From positions 1 to 64,000 of the forward strand of contig NZ_JBARWZ010000016.1 of the NCBI RefSeq assembly GCF_049647105.1: a stretch of 64,000 nt of DNA, in the 5' to 3' direction. Shown here piece after piece: positions 48,768-57,140 of the stretch. The position numbers were made by a program, and so were the translations under genes. Below the pieces are notes generated by a model, which searched no databases, was not told where the DNA came from, and saw only the letters and a program-made list of their open reading frames with translations. The first letter of the stretch is position 1. Each line of letters starts with the position of its first letter. This DNA is from Actinophytocola sp049647105. GTDB lineage: Bacteria; Actinomycetota; Actinomycetes; Mycobacteriales; Pseudonocardiaceae.

Positions 48768-49359
48768 GCTGACGTCCTTCCAGGTCACACCGGCGCTCCG
48801 CGGCGCCGGCGAGGTGCGGTATCCCGGCGCCGAGCGGGCCGGGCAGGTCGAAGCGGTGCAGGTCGACGACGTCGAAACCGGCACGTCTGATGGCGGGGCC
48901 GGTCTCCCGGTTCGGGCGGCAACGTGCGCCGACCAGCCTGGTGAGCCCGGCGTAGACGTTCTGGCCACGCCGTACCCAGGTGCCTGAGGGCGCGGCGACG
49001 TGCTCCGCGAACAGGAACCGCCCACCGGGCCGCAACACGCGGTGCACCTCGGCGAGTGTGGCGGCCTGATCGGCGACCGAGCACAGCACGAACGCGCAGA
49101 CGACCGCGTCGACGCTTCCGCCGGGCAGCGCCAGCTCCTCGGCGCGACCGTCGAGCACCCGCACGTCGAGCCCGAGCCGGCCAGTGGCGGCACCGGTGCG
49201 TTCACGGGCGGCGGCGCCGGGTTCGACGGCCACCAGCCGCACGTCCGGGTGGTAGTACCGGAGGTTGGTGCCGTCACCGGGACCCAGCTCGAGCACGGTG
49301 CCGCGCAGCGCGCCGACGAGCGCCGGCCAGAGCGAGGTTCGCGGAACTGTCGTGGTCAT
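48754..49359 (-). CDS. Class I SAM-dependent methyltransferase
   Basis: A 201-residue Rossmann-fold methyltransferase from ATG 49359. Motif I is VLELGPGDGTNLRY (residues about 23-36), motif II LVAVEPGAAA, then VDAVVCAFVLCSVAD and LRPGGRFLFAEHV. It is similar to UbiE/PMT-like small methyltransferases (Methyltransf_11). The C-terminal part (RFDLPGPLGAGIPHLAGAAE) has no identifiable substrate residues. It is encoded upstream of and overlapping the YceI gene, divergent from a two-component system. Confidence 0.92.
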   Translation of the reverse strand: MTTTVPRTSLWPALVGALRGTVLELGPGDGTNLRYYHPDVRLVAVEPGAAARERTGAATGRLGLDVRVLDGRAEELALPGGSVDAVVCAFVLCSVADQAATLAEVHRVLRPGGRFLFAEHVAAPSGTWVRRGQNVYAGLTRLVGARCRPNRETGPAIRRAGFDVVDLHRFDLPGPLGAGIPHLAGAAERRCDLEGRQHDQH

Positions 49360-49467
49360 GGCGGTAGCGTCGCGTGCAGGGGAGGAGTCACACATCGACC
49401 AGCCGGCTGGTTCGAATTCGACTTTGGTCGATGGTCGCCGCACCATCCGGCTCGTACGCTCGGGTTC

Positions 49468-50589
49468 GTGCACTACCAGCTCTGCGGCCGCAAGCTGTGG
49501 CTGACGATGACGATGATCGCCGTGTTCATGGCGGCGATCGTGTATGGCGACGCCCAAGCCGGGAGCTCGCCGGCCATGACGGCGCTGCAGATCGCCACCG
49601 CGGTCGCAGGGCTCGCGTTGTTCCCGCTGCTGTTCACGCGGCCGATGCCGGCGGCGCTGGCGCTGACGGTGCTGGCGGCGGTCGCCGCGACCGGCACACC
49701 GGTGGCCAACATCGCGACCCTGCACATCGCGCGGAGCCACCGGCTGCGCGTGGCGGTCGCGGTGGCGACGGCGGGCGTTGTCGCGCACGCGGCGCGGGGT
49801 CTGTGGCAGCCGACCAGCGGCCTGTCGTACGGCTGGTGGCTGACGCTGATCGTAGTGCTGCACGCGGGCCTGGTCGGCTGGGGCCAGCTGGCGGCGGCGC
49901 GGGCGGCGGTGATCACGTCCCTGAAGGAGCGGGCCGAACGCGCGGAGGCCGAGCAGGGCAGGCGGGTCGCGGAGGCGAGGGCGGCGGAGCGCGCGGCGAT
50001 CGCGCGGGAGATGCACGACGTGCTGGCGCACCGGCTTTCGCTGCTCGCGACGTACGCGGGTGCGCTGGAGTACCGGCAGGACCAGCCGCCGGAGCGGCTG
50101 TCGCAGGCGGCGGGCGTGATCAGGACGACCGTGCACCAGGCGTTGAACGAGCTGCGGGACGTGATCGCGCTGCTGCGCGACGAACCGGACGACCTGGCAC
50201 GCCCGGTGCCCGCACTGGCGGACCTGCCGTCACTGGTGGCGGAGTCGAGGGCGATCGGCACCCCGGTGGAGCTGCGCGGCGGCGAGATCGGGCTGACGGA
50301 GGTGCCCGGGACGACCGGCCGGACCGCGTACCGGGTGGTGCAGGAGGCGCTGACGAACGCGCGCAAACACGCACCGGGCCAGCCAGTACGCATAGCACTG
50401 GACGGCACGCCGGGTGCCCAGCTGCAGATCGACGTGTCGAACCCGCTGGGCACCACGTCGTCGATCCCGGGCACCGGCACGGGTCTGGTGGGCCTGACGG
50501 AACGAGTGCGGCTGGCCGGCGGGCGACTGGACCACCGCGCGACCGCGACGGAGTTCCAGGTGTCGGCATCACTACCGTGGCCGGCATGA
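49468..50589 (+). CDS. Sensor histidine kinase (NarL-type, HisKA_3)
   Basis: A 373-residue kinase from GTG 49468. About five hydrophobic helices occupy residues 10-140. The DHp helix AIAREMHDVLAHRLSLLATY (phospho-acceptor His in MHDVLAHR) is near 180, preceded by a coiled coil rich in Glu/Arg/Ala. The ATPase N box is VVQEALTNARKHAPG and the G box GTGTGLVGLTERV near 340. The kinase partners with the response regulator 22 bases downstream. No extracellular sensor domain is obvious, so it senses through the membrane segments. Confidence 0.94.
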   Translation: MHYQLCGRKLWLTMTMIAVFMAAIVYGDAQAGSSPAMTALQIATAVAGLALFPLLFTRPMPAALALTVLAAVAATGTPVANIATLHIARSHRLRVAVAVATAGVVAHAARGLWQPTSGLSYGWWLTLIVVLHAGLVGWGQLAAARAAVITSLKERAERAEAEQGRRVAEARAAERAAIAREMHDVLAHRLSLLATYAGALEYRQDQPPERLSQAAGVIRTTVHQALNELRDVIALLRDEPDDLARPVPALADLPSLVAESRAIGTPVELRGGEIGLTEVPGTTGRTAYRVVQEALTNARKHAPGQPVRIALDGTPGAQLQIDVSNPLGTTSSIPGTGTGLVGLTERVRLAGGRLDHRATATEFQVSASLPWPA

Positions 50590-50611
50590 GCGAGTCGCGG
50601 ACGCCGCAGCC

Positions 50612-51256
50612 ATGATCCGGGTACTGATCGTCGACGACGACGCGCTGGTCCGCGCCGGCCTGACGATGATGCTCGACGGCGCCGACGGCATGCGGGTGGT
50701 GGGCGAGGCAGGCGACGGCGACCAGGTACCCGCGGCACTGGACGCGCACCCGACCGACGTGGTGCTGATGGATATCCGCATGCCCAGGGTGAACGGCATA
50801 GCGGCGACAGCGAAGGTGCGTGCCAGGACCAACCCACCCGACGTGATAGTCCTGACCACGTTCGACTCGGACGAGAACGTGCTGCGCGCGCTACGTGCGG
50901 GCGCGAGCGGTTTCCTGTTGAAGGACGCCCCGCCGGCGGAGATCGCGGCCGCGGTCCGCCGGGTGGCCGCGGGCGAGCCGATGCTGTCCCCGACGATCAC
51001 CCGCCGCCTGATGGACCGCGCGGCAACGGAGGCCGGTGCGTACAGCCAGGCCCGCTCGGCACTGGCAACCCTGTCGGCACGGGAACACGACGTGGCGGTG
51101 GCAGTGGGTCAGGGCCACACGAACGCGGAGATCGCGGCGGAACTACACGTCAGCGTGGCAACGGTGAAATCCCACATCACCCGCGTACTGACCAAACTGT
51201 CGGCAGGCAACCGAACACAGATCGCCCTACTGGTCCACGACGCGGGCCTGGTGTGA
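50612..51256 (+). CDS. NarL/LuxR-family response regulator
   Basis: A 214-residue two-domain regulator. The receiver domain has the acidic pocket VLIVDDDALVRAG and phospho-acceptor aspartate in VVLMDIRMPRVNG (near residue 53), then VLTTFDSDENV and LKDAPPAEI (conserved Lys). The C-terminal LuxR-type helix-turn-helix is LSAREHDVAVAVGQGHTNAE then IAAELHVSVATVKSHITRVLT. It forms a two-component pair with the kinase upstream. Target genes are unknown; the adjacent divergent methyltransferase-YceI unit is a candidate. Confidence 0.95.
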   Translation: MIRVLIVDDDALVRAGLTMMLDGADGMRVVGEAGDGDQVPAALDAHPTDVVLMDIRMPRVNGIAATAKVRARTNPPDVIVLTTFDSDENVLRALRAGASGFLLKDAPPAEIAAAVRRVAAGEPMLSPTITRRLMDRAATEAGAYSQARSALATLSAREHDVAVAVGQGHTNAEIAAELHVSVATVKSHITRVLTKLSAGNRTQIALLVHDAGLV

Positions 51257-51327
51257 GGAGCTGGCCTCCGGCCCCCTCGAACCACGCTACGCCGGCCCAC
51301 CGACAGTCCCGGCCCCCCGCACCCCGG

Positions 51328-51355
51328 TTGTCCACAGCAACACCGGTTATCCACA
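51328..51355 (+). promoter_or_regulatory. Pair of DnaA-box 9-mers, 19 bp apart
   Basis: TTGTCCACA (51328-51336) and TTATCCACA (51347-51355) are both perfect DnaA-box sequences, in direct orientation with 19-base spacing, each preceded by CCGG. They lie in the 249-base gap between the response regulator and DUF3626 genes, which otherwise holds no gene I recognise. The spacing equals that of the pair near ssb at 16180-16207. Confidence 0.5.
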
Positions 51356-51505
51356 GTCAAGATCGACAACACAGAAATGTCAGCCCCCACCGGTAGACTG
51401 GCATGGCGGGACGCCCCCGGGAACGGGTGGGGGTTGGCATCCGGCCGGTTCGCGGCTTTCGGGCCCGCATTCAGGACGTTCGTTGCGGTGATCTCAGCGA
51501 GCACG

Positions 51506-52348
51506 TCAGGAATGTGCGCGCATCTCGGGGCTGCCGAATCTGGCCACGTAGTGCCAGACCCTTTTCAGGGCTTGCTCGTCGTACCGGCCGGTGCGGGACG
51601 CGTCGCCGATGGTCCGGGCATCCAGTCGGCCGTCACGGGCGAGAGATTCGCCGAGTTCCACGAACTCCGGGCCTCGATAGGCGGGATTGCCGCGTAGTTC
51701 GGTCGTGGTCAGCGTGAAGCCGCCGTGCCATTCGATCGGGCATGCCAACGCTCTGGCCGCGGTCTCTGTCGGGGTGCCGCGGTAGCAGGGGTCGAGGACC
51801 AGGGCTTCGACATCTGTTGCGAGGTCGACGACGCCGTGTACCTGGGTCTCGACGTAGTCGTCGAGCGCGTCCCTGTCGTCCGCTTCGGCCATGGCGACCA
51901 GCGTGGACATTCGCGCCGCGACGCCGAAGTGCTCCGGCTCGAACACGCTGTCCGGGTAGCAGAACGTGCTCCGGGCCAGTGTGTGCTCGCCCAGGCGCAG
52001 GTACGACGAGCCGAAGCGCGGTGAGCCGCCGACCAGGCGCCCGCGGAAGTTCAGCGATCCGTACTTGGGCCGGTCCGTCGGCACTCCGTCGTCGTAGGCA
52101 CCGGCGAAGATCCGGCTCTCCCACCGCCAGCGGTCACCGCAGGGGAACGCGGTCAGGCCCCCGTTGCTGGTCCCGGTCTCGAACTGCGACCGGTACACCC
52201 CGTCGCGCGCCATGAGCCGCAGGATCGGCGCCCCGTCCATGAGCCGATCGGGGTGGAAGTGCAGCGTCACGCGCCACGACGGGTCCACCGGCTCGCCGGT
52301 CGCCAGCGTCGTGACGTGGGCGATGGCCCGGTCGTGTGGATGGGACAT
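51506..52348 (-). CDS. DUF3626 domain protein
   Basis: A 280-residue protein matching DUF3626. Conserved pieces are VTLHFHPDRL near residue 28, YRSQFETGTSNGGLT near 52, and KYGSLNFRGRLVGGSPRFGSSYLRL near 95 (shown only by its SYLRL end), followed by LDDYVETQVHGVVDLATDVE near 165. The function is unknown; the family is common in actinobacteria and some Gram-negatives. No membrane segment or signal peptide is seen. It is divergent from the HdeD-like gene. Confidence 0.87.
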   Translation of the reverse strand: MSHPHDRAIAHVTTLATGEPVDPSWRVTLHFHPDRLMDGAPILRLMARDGVYRSQFETGTSNGGLTAFPCGDRWRWESRIFAGAYDDGVPTDRPKYGSLNFRGRLVGGSPRFGSSYLRLGEHTLARSTFCYPDSVFEPEHFGVAARMSTLVAMAEADDRDALDDYVETQVHGVVDLATDVEALVLDPCYRGTPTETAARALACPIEWHGGFTLTTTELRGNPAYRGPEFVELGESLARDGRLDARTIGDASRTGRYDEQALKRVWHYVARFGSPEMRAHS

Positions 52349-52467
52349 GGCGGGCAGTATCCACGCACGGTGGCGATGCGATTCCGTATGGTCGCGGGGC
52401 CGACCCGGACGGCGGAATCTGCGACTGCCGCGTTGCCGGATCCCCGCGACAGGTCGACCATTCGAAT

Positions 52468-53010
52468 GTGCTGGAACTTCTCGCTCGCCGGTGGCATCTC
52501 GTCGTGTTGCGTGGTGTGGTCGCCATCCTGTTCGGGATTGTCGCCATCGTGTGGCCCGAGATCACCGTGTTGTCGCTCGCGTTGCTGTTCGGGATCTACA
52601 CGCTGCTCGACGGCATCACGTCGCTCATGATGGGGATCGGGCAGGACACCGACCGGATGTACCTGATCACGCTCGGGATCCTTGGGGTGCTCGCCGGGGT
52701 GCTCGCGCTCGTGTGGCCGCGGATAACCGTCATCGTGCTGCTCGTGATCATCGCCGTGTGGGCGATCGTCGCGGGGGTCATGCAGATCGCGGCGGCGATC
52801 CGGTTGCGGAAGGTGATCCACAACGAATGGTTCCTCGCCCTGTCGGGGGTCGTCTCGCTCGTACTCGGCCTGCTGCTCATCGTGCAGCCCGCCGAAGGGG
52901 CCATCGCGCTGGTCATCGCGATCGCCACCTTCGCCATCGTGTGGGGCGTCATCCTGGTCGTGCTCGGGTTCCGCGTCCGCACACTGGCTCGCGCGGACCG
53001 GCCCGTCTAG
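52468..53010 (+). CDS. HdeD-family (DUF308) membrane protein
   Basis: A 180-residue protein with six hydrophobic helices in three pairs (VVLRGVVAILFGIVAIVWPE; LSLALLFGIYTLLDGI; LGILGVLAGVLALVWPRITV; LVIIAVWAIVAGVMQI; GVVSLVLGLLLIVQPAEGAI; FAIVWGVILVVLGF). The repeated VWP/GI pattern is diagnostic of DUF308. HdeD is linked to acid stress in E. coli. GTG 52468 was chosen because the reading frame further upstream overlaps the divergent gene; the ribosome site is weak. Confidence 0.88.
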   Translation: MLELLARRWHLVVLRGVVAILFGIVAIVWPEITVLSLALLFGIYTLLDGITSLMMGIGQDTDRMYLITLGILGVLAGVLALVWPRITVIVLLVIIAVWAIVAGVMQIAAAIRLRKVIHNEWFLALSGVVSLVLGLLLIVQPAEGAIALVIAIATFAIVWGVILVVLGFRVRTLARADRPV

Positions 53011-53056
53011 CGCGGCGACGGCACGACCGTCAGCCGGTGGCGGTTACCTTGGACGG

Positions 53057-53833
53057 ATGCGCATTCGCAGATACGTCGCGATCGGGGACAGCTGCGCGGA
53101 GGGTATCGACGACCCGTACCCGGACGGCCGCGGCTACCGGGGATGGACCGACCTGGCGGCGGGCGAACTGGCGCGGGTGTCGCCGTCGCTTGAGTACGCG
53201 AACCTCGCGGTGCGCGGCAGGCGGCTCGACCAGATCCTCACTGAGCAGGTGCCGCTCGCGGTCGCGCACCGGCCGGACCTGGTGACCTTGTTCGGCGGCG
53301 GCAACGACGTGCTGCAGGGCCGCTGGCAGACCATGGCGCGGTCACTGGACGAGATCGTGGCGACCATGGCGGAGGTCGCGGACACGATGGTGCTGCTGAC
53401 GCTGCCGGACATCGCGCGGCTGCCGGGCCTCGGCAGGCTACGGCCCCGGGTGACGCGGCTGAACGACCTGATCACCGAGACGGCCGCGAAGTACGGCACG
53501 CTGCTGGTCGACGTCCGCGACGACGAGTACTGCCACGACGAACGCCTGTACAGCGCGGATCGGCTGCACCTGGGCCCGCTCGGCCACCACCGCGTCGCCG
53601 CGCACGTGCTGACCGCCCTGGACCAGGAGCCGGACCCGGCGTGGCTCGCCCCGCTCCCGCCCGCGGCCCGCGAACCGGTGTGGCGCACCGCGGTCGGCCA
53701 CTGGACGTGGGTGCGGCAGCACGTCTACCCGGCCGTCCACGACACGATCCGCAACAAGCTGTCCGGCCGCCAGCCGGGCGACGGCTTCGTCGCGAAACGC
53801 CCGGAACCGGGCCCGTTCACGCCAGCGCCCTGA
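53057..53833 (+). CDS. SGNH/GDSL hydrolase
   Basis: A 258-residue esterase/lipase-like hydrolase. Block I GDSCAEGIDDPYPDGRGY (Ser nucleophile near residue 12), Gly in block II (ANLAVRGRRLDQI), Asn in block III LFGGGNDVL, and Asp/His of block V in SADRLHLGPLGHHRVAAHVL complete the catalytic set. No signal peptide, so likely cytoplasmic. The substrate is unknown. It lies 46 bases after hdeD and about 40 bases before the next gene on the same strand. Confidence 0.93.
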   Translation: MRIRRYVAIGDSCAEGIDDPYPDGRGYRGWTDLAAGELARVSPSLEYANLAVRGRRLDQILTEQVPLAVAHRPDLVTLFGGGNDVLQGRWQTMARSLDEIVATMAEVADTMVLLTLPDIARLPGLGRLRPRVTRLNDLITETAAKYGTLLVDVRDDEYCHDERLYSADRLHLGPLGHHRVAAHVLTALDQEPDPAWLAPLPPAAREPVWRTAVGHWTWVRQHVYPAVHDTIRNKLSGRQPGDGFVAKRPEPGPFTPAP

Positions 53834-53874
53834 CTGACCCGTTCGGGGTGACCAGCACGCGCTACCGTGCAGTC

Positions 53875-54654
53875 ATGTCCACCTTGCGGGCCGACTGCGG
53901 CAGTTGCTTCGGCTTGTGTTGCGTCGCACCGGCGTTCGCGAAGTCCGCCGACTTCGCCATCGACAAACCGGCAGGTAGGCCGTGCCCCAACCTGCTCACC
54001 GACTTCCGCTGTGGCATCCACGAAACGTTGCGCCCGCACGGCTTTCCCGGCTGCACGGTGTTCGACTGCCTTGGCGCGGGCCAGCAGGTGGCGCAGGTCA
54101 CCTACGGTGGAGTGTCCTGGCGGGACGAACCGGGCACCGCGACCGAGATGTTCGACGTGTTCGCGGTCATGCGCCAGCTGCACGAGATCCTGTGGTACCT
54201 CACGGAAGCGTCGGCGAAGGCGCCCGCGGACGACGTGTCCACCGCGCTGAAGGACGTCGAGGAACGCACCAACGCAGACGCGGCAACCCTTCTGGAAACG
54301 GACGTCGACGCGCTCCGCCTCCGCGTCCGCCCGCTGCTCGCCCGCACCAGCGAGACCCTCCGTGCCGGCATCCGAGGCAAGAAGGACCATCGCGGCGCCG
54401 ACCTGATCGGCGCGAAGCTGCGCAAGGCGGCGCTGCGCGGCGCGAACCTGCGTGGCGCGTACCTGATCGGCGCCGACCTCACCGGCGCCGACCTGCGCGA
54501 GGCCGACCTGCTCGGCACGGACCTGCGGGACGCGAACGTCCGCGGCGCCGACCTCACCGGCGCGCTGTACCTCACCCAGTTCCAGCTGAACGCCGCGCAG
54601 GGCGACGAGTCCACCAGTGTCTCGGCCGGACTGATCCGCCCGACGCACTGGTAG
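53875..54654 (+). CDS. YkgJ-like cysteine cluster fused to pentapeptide repeats
   Basis: A 259-residue protein from ATG 53875. The N-terminus has a CxxCxxxCC-like cluster (CGSCFGLCC, residues 8-16) and further cysteines (RPCPNLL, DFRCGIHE, GFPGCTVFDC), resembling YkgJ-type metal- or zinc-binding domains. A helical middle region follows. The C-terminal about 55 residues are pentapeptide repeats A(D/N)LxX (ADLIGAKLRKAALRGANLRG then AYLIGADLTGADLREADLLG), forming a right-handed quadrilateral beta helix of about 11 repeats. Pentapeptide proteins can mimic DNA and protect gyrase, but such short arrays also serve as scaffolds. Function is unknown. Confidence 0.85.
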   Translation: MSTLRADCGSCFGLCCVAPAFAKSADFAIDKPAGRPCPNLLTDFRCGIHETLRPHGFPGCTVFDCLGAGQQVAQVTYGGVSWRDEPGTATEMFDVFAVMRQLHEILWYLTEASAKAPADDVSTALKDVEERTNADAATLLETDVDALRLRVRPLLARTSETLRAGIRGKKDHRGADLIGAKLRKAALRGANLRGAYLIGADLTGADLREADLLGTDLRDANVRGADLTGALYLTQFQLNAAQGDESTSVSAGLIRPTHW

Positions 54655-54743
54655 AGCCAGGCTCAACGGCGCTCGGCATGATCGTCCACAAGGAAGCATG
54701 GCGGCGGTGTGCGGGCGGGCTTGCGCCACCCGCACACCACGTC

Positions 54744-55703
54744 TTATGCGCTGCCGCGGTTCTCCAGCGTCGCGAGGCGCTTGGGCGTCGGCCAGCGCAC
54801 GTCGGTCGCCCAGCCGAACTTCTCGAAGAACCAGATGAGCCGGGCGGAGATGTCGATCTGCCCGCGCTTCACGCCGTGCCGCGCGCAGGTCGGGTCGGCG
54901 TGGTGCAGGTTGTGCCACGACTCGCCCATGGACACGATGGCGAGCGGCCAGAAGTTCGCCGACCGGTCGCGGGCGGCGAACGGGCGCGAGCCGATCATGT
55001 GGCAGATCGAGTTCACCGACCACGTCACGTGGTGGAGGAACGAGACCCGCACGAGCCCGGCCCAGAAGAACGCGGTGACCGCGCCCCACAGCGACCAGCT
55101 GATCAGGCCGCCGAGCACGGCGGGTGCGGTCAGGGTGACCAGGGTCCACAGGCCGAACTGGCGGTGCACGCGGACGATGTCGCCGTCGGCGAGGAGGTCG
55201 GGCGCGAACCGCTCGGCGTTGGTGAGGTTGCGGTCGAACACCCAGCCCATGTGGGCGTGCCAGAAACCCTTCACCAGCGCCAGTGGCGAGGAGCCGAACG
55301 CCCACGGCGAGTGCGGGTCGCCGTCGCGGTCGGAGAACGCGTGATGGCGCCGGTGGTCAGCGACCCAGTGCGTGATCGGGCCCTGCAACGCCATGCTGCC
55401 CACGATCGCGAGCCCAACCCGCAATGGCCGGGAGGCCTTGAACGCGCGGTGTGTGAAGTAACGGTGGAATCCGACGGTCACCCCGAGGCAGGTGGCCGTG
55501 TAGAAGAAGACGGCGAGCCCGACATCGAGCCAGTGCAGGCCCCAGCCCCAGGTCAGAGGTATCGCGGCGAGGAGCGCGACGAACGGGCCCAGGATGAAGA
55601 GGTAGGTTCCGATCTGCGGCCACGTCCCGCGCGGCGGGCCGTGCAGCGGACGCACCTCCCGCGCGTGTGCCCCGGTAGTTTCGCCCTCTGCCGTCAGCTT
55701 CAT
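54744..55703 (-). CDS. Acyl-CoA/fatty acid desaturase
   Basis: A 319-residue membrane diiron enzyme from Met 55703 (a frame from 55751 adds 16 residues). The three histidine boxes are HRYFTH (near 85), HRRHH (near 120) and HNLHH (near 265), and the surrounding hydrophobic pairs (FILGPFVALLAAIPL; LHWLDVGLAVFFYTATCLGV) match the delta-9 acyl-CoA desaturase family. It introduces a double bond into acyl chains using electrons from a reductase not encoded here. Transcription is leftward; the 330 bases up to lsr2 contain the divergent promoters and no other gene. Confidence 0.93.
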   Translation of the reverse strand: MKLTAEGETTGAHAREVRPLHGPPRGTWPQIGTYLFILGPFVALLAAIPLTWGWGLHWLDVGLAVFFYTATCLGVTVGFHRYFTHRAFKASRPLRVGLAIVGSMALQGPITHWVADHRRHHAFSDRDGDPHSPWAFGSSPLALVKGFWHAHMGWVFDRNLTNAERFAPDLLADGDIVRVHRQFGLWTLVTLTAPAVLGGLISWSLWGAVTAFFWAGLVRVSFLHHVTWSVNSICHMIGSRPFAARDRSANFWPLAIVSMGESWHNLHHADPTCARHGVKRGQIDISARLIWFFEKFGWATDVRWPTPKRLATLENRGSA

Positions 55704-56033
55704 GCGCACAAGTAAGCAGGTCCGGCTGAACAACGCCACACCCGGGGGCAAATTGGGGCGTCAAACACGGGTGAACAGCCGTTGCGCCCTGTCACGACCC
55801 CCGGCCGGGCGTGACCGCCCGCTGTGATCAACAGCCGTGAACCGGTGCCTGCCGGCAGATCAGGCTCTCATTTCCGACACGGTGTCTTCAACCATCGCCA
55901 GCTGTTCCACATCGGACCTGCACCCAATTCCTCGTGATCACTTGCGCTTTTGGCTGATTCAGCTGATTATTTGCACAGTTGCGGGCAACAAACCAGCGGG
56001 TATGCACGAATCGTGCACGTCAGGAGCGGATAG

Positions 56034-56435
56034 ATGGCACAGCAAGTATTGGTCCAACTCGTCGACGATCTCGACGGTACGGCTTCTTCCGATGTTTCCA
56101 CGGTCTTGTTCAGCCTCGACGGGGTGACCTATGAGATCGACCTGTCGGAGGACAACGCCGAGCGGCTGCGCGGCGGTCTGGCCGAGTACGTCGAGGCTGG
56201 TCGGCGGGTCGGTGGCCGGATCAAGCGCGGCAGCAAGTCGGGTCAGAACGGTTCCGGTGCGGCGAACGACGCCGGGCTGGTTCGGGCATGGGCGAACGAG
56301 AACGGATTCGGGCTCTCGGGCCGCGGCCGAATCCCGTCGCACGTCGTCGAGGCTTACCGGGCGGCGAAGGCGGAGTCCGAGCAGAAGCCGGCCAAGCCGA
56401 CCCCGAAGCGCCGCACCCGAACCAAGAAGAGCTGA
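56034..56435 (+). CDS. lsr2: Lsr2-family nucleoid-associated protein
   Basis: A 133-residue histone-like protein. The N-terminal oligomerisation domain starts AQQVLVQLVDDLDGTASSD and continues with VTYEIDLSEDNAERLRGGLA; the C-terminal DNA-binding domain holds the AT-hook-like RGR in GFGLSGRGRIPSHVVEAYRA (near 98-117). AGGAGCGGATAG precedes ATG 56034, a good ribosome site. Lsr2 bridges DNA and silences A/T-rich, horizontally acquired genes. The C-terminal tail is extended and lysine-rich (KPAKPTPKRRTRTKKS). The terpene cyclase-P450 region would be a typical target. Confidence 0.97.
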   Translation: MAQQVLVQLVDDLDGTASSDVSTVLFSLDGVTYEIDLSEDNAERLRGGLAEYVEAGRRVGGRIKRGSKSGQNGSGAANDAGLVRAWANENGFGLSGRGRIPSHVVEAYRAAKAESEQKPAKPTPKRRTRTKKS

Positions 56436-56462
56436 TTCCAACCCCCGAGCCACCCCAAGAAC

Positions 56463-56712
56463 CGCGAGTCCACGCTTCAGACCCCGCGAGTCCACCGTTC
56501 GGGACCCGCGAGTCCACGGTTCGGGACCCGCGAGTTTGCCGTTCAGAACCCGCGAGCCGCCCTCTCGTGACCCACGAACCGGCGGTTCTGGCTGCCCGAA
56601 CGCGTCGATCGCCGCCTCTCGGCGTCCCGAACGGTGAACTCGCGAGGCCGGAACGGTGAACTCGCGGGTTCTGAACCGTGGACTCGCGGGGTCCGAACCG
56701 TGGACTCGCGGG
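56463..56712. repeat. 22-bp repeat array, two arms in opposite orientation
   Basis: Five CGCGAGT(C/T)-units start at 56463, 56485, 56507, 56529 and 56551 (exactly 22-bp steps), each of the form CGCGAGTCCACGGTTCGGGA-CC. A degenerate sixth follows at 56573. From 56638 the complement of the unit recurs with ACTCGCG at 56638, 56660, 56682 and 56704, again at 22-bp steps, as GGTTCNGAAC-NGTGGACTCGCGG. The two arms together form a large interrupted palindrome directly downstream of lsr2. There are no spacers, so it is not a CRISPR. Confidence 0.88.
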
Positions 56713-56729
56713 GTCTTATGGGGGTTTGT

Positions 56730-56751
56730 GGGTGGGTTGGGGTGGGTTGGG
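56730..56751 (+). other. G-quadruplex motif
   Basis: Five G-tracts in the plus strand: GGG-T-GGG-TT-GGGG-T-GGG-TT-GGG, with loops of 1-2 bases. This meets the strict definition of a stable intramolecular G-quadruplex. It lies 18 bases after the repeat array and 160 bases before the small ORF. No gene overlaps it. Confidence 0.75.
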
Positions 56752-56912
56752 TTGTATGGGTTGGACACGCGGGGGTGCGGTGTGGGGCGAAATTACTGCC
56801 CTGTGGGGGCGTTCGGGTGTAGGTTGTTGGCAGTTGGGAAGCACCTCGTCCGGGGAGACGAGACCTGCGGAGGCACCGGGATTCCCGTTGAGCCGTCCCG
56901 CTTCTGCCGAAG

Positions 56913-57125
56913 GTGGCAACGCGGTCCCAGCCTGTCCAGAAGGGACGTACGACCATTACGACCACGACGAACGAGGAGCCCGCTCAGCAGGTTCCCACGG
57001 CGCTCTTCAGCCACCCGACCATCCACCACGCCAACGGCAAGGCCGCGCGAAACACCGGCCAGCCGGTGTACGAGAACCTCTTCCAGGAGCCGTCGATTCC
57101 CACCCATCGGGAAACGCTCGACTGA
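56913..57125 (+). CDS. Unrecognised small ORF (up to 70 aa) with downstream hairpin
   Basis: A frame from GTG 56913 encodes a threonine-rich start (TTITTTTNEEPAQQ) and a tail HPTIHHANGKAARNTGQPVY then ENLFQEPSIPTHRETLD. I do not recognise the family. Third positions are strongly G/C, unlike chance frames in the same stretch, and an 11-bp hairpin begins 15 bases after the stop. No signal peptide or membrane segment is present. It could be a small regulatory or precursor peptide, but no modifying enzyme is adjacent. The true start may be further downstream (an AAGGGA lies near 56938). Confidence 0.4.
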   Translation: MATRSQPVQKGRTTITTTTNEEPAQQVPTALFSHPTIHHANGKAARNTGQPVYENLFQEPSIPTHRETLD

Positions 57126-57140
57126 CCGGCGAAAAATCTC

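Noticed and set aside
49473..50837. Minus-strand frame opposite the histidine kinase
   Set aside because: Ser/Arg-rich shadow; the plus strand carries all kinase and response-regulator motifs.
51377..51697. Small plus-strand frame in the DnaA-box gap
   Set aside because: Overlaps the 3' part of the DUF3626 gene and shows no domain or ribosome site.
56463..56712. CRISPR array
   Set aside because: Units are directly abutting at 22 bp without unique spacers, two orientations are present, and no cas gene is nearby.
56800..56940. Riboswitch upstream of the small ORF
   Set aside because: I compared the visible conserved blocks with cobalamin, TPP, FMN, SAM-IV and c-di-AMP classes from memory and found no match.
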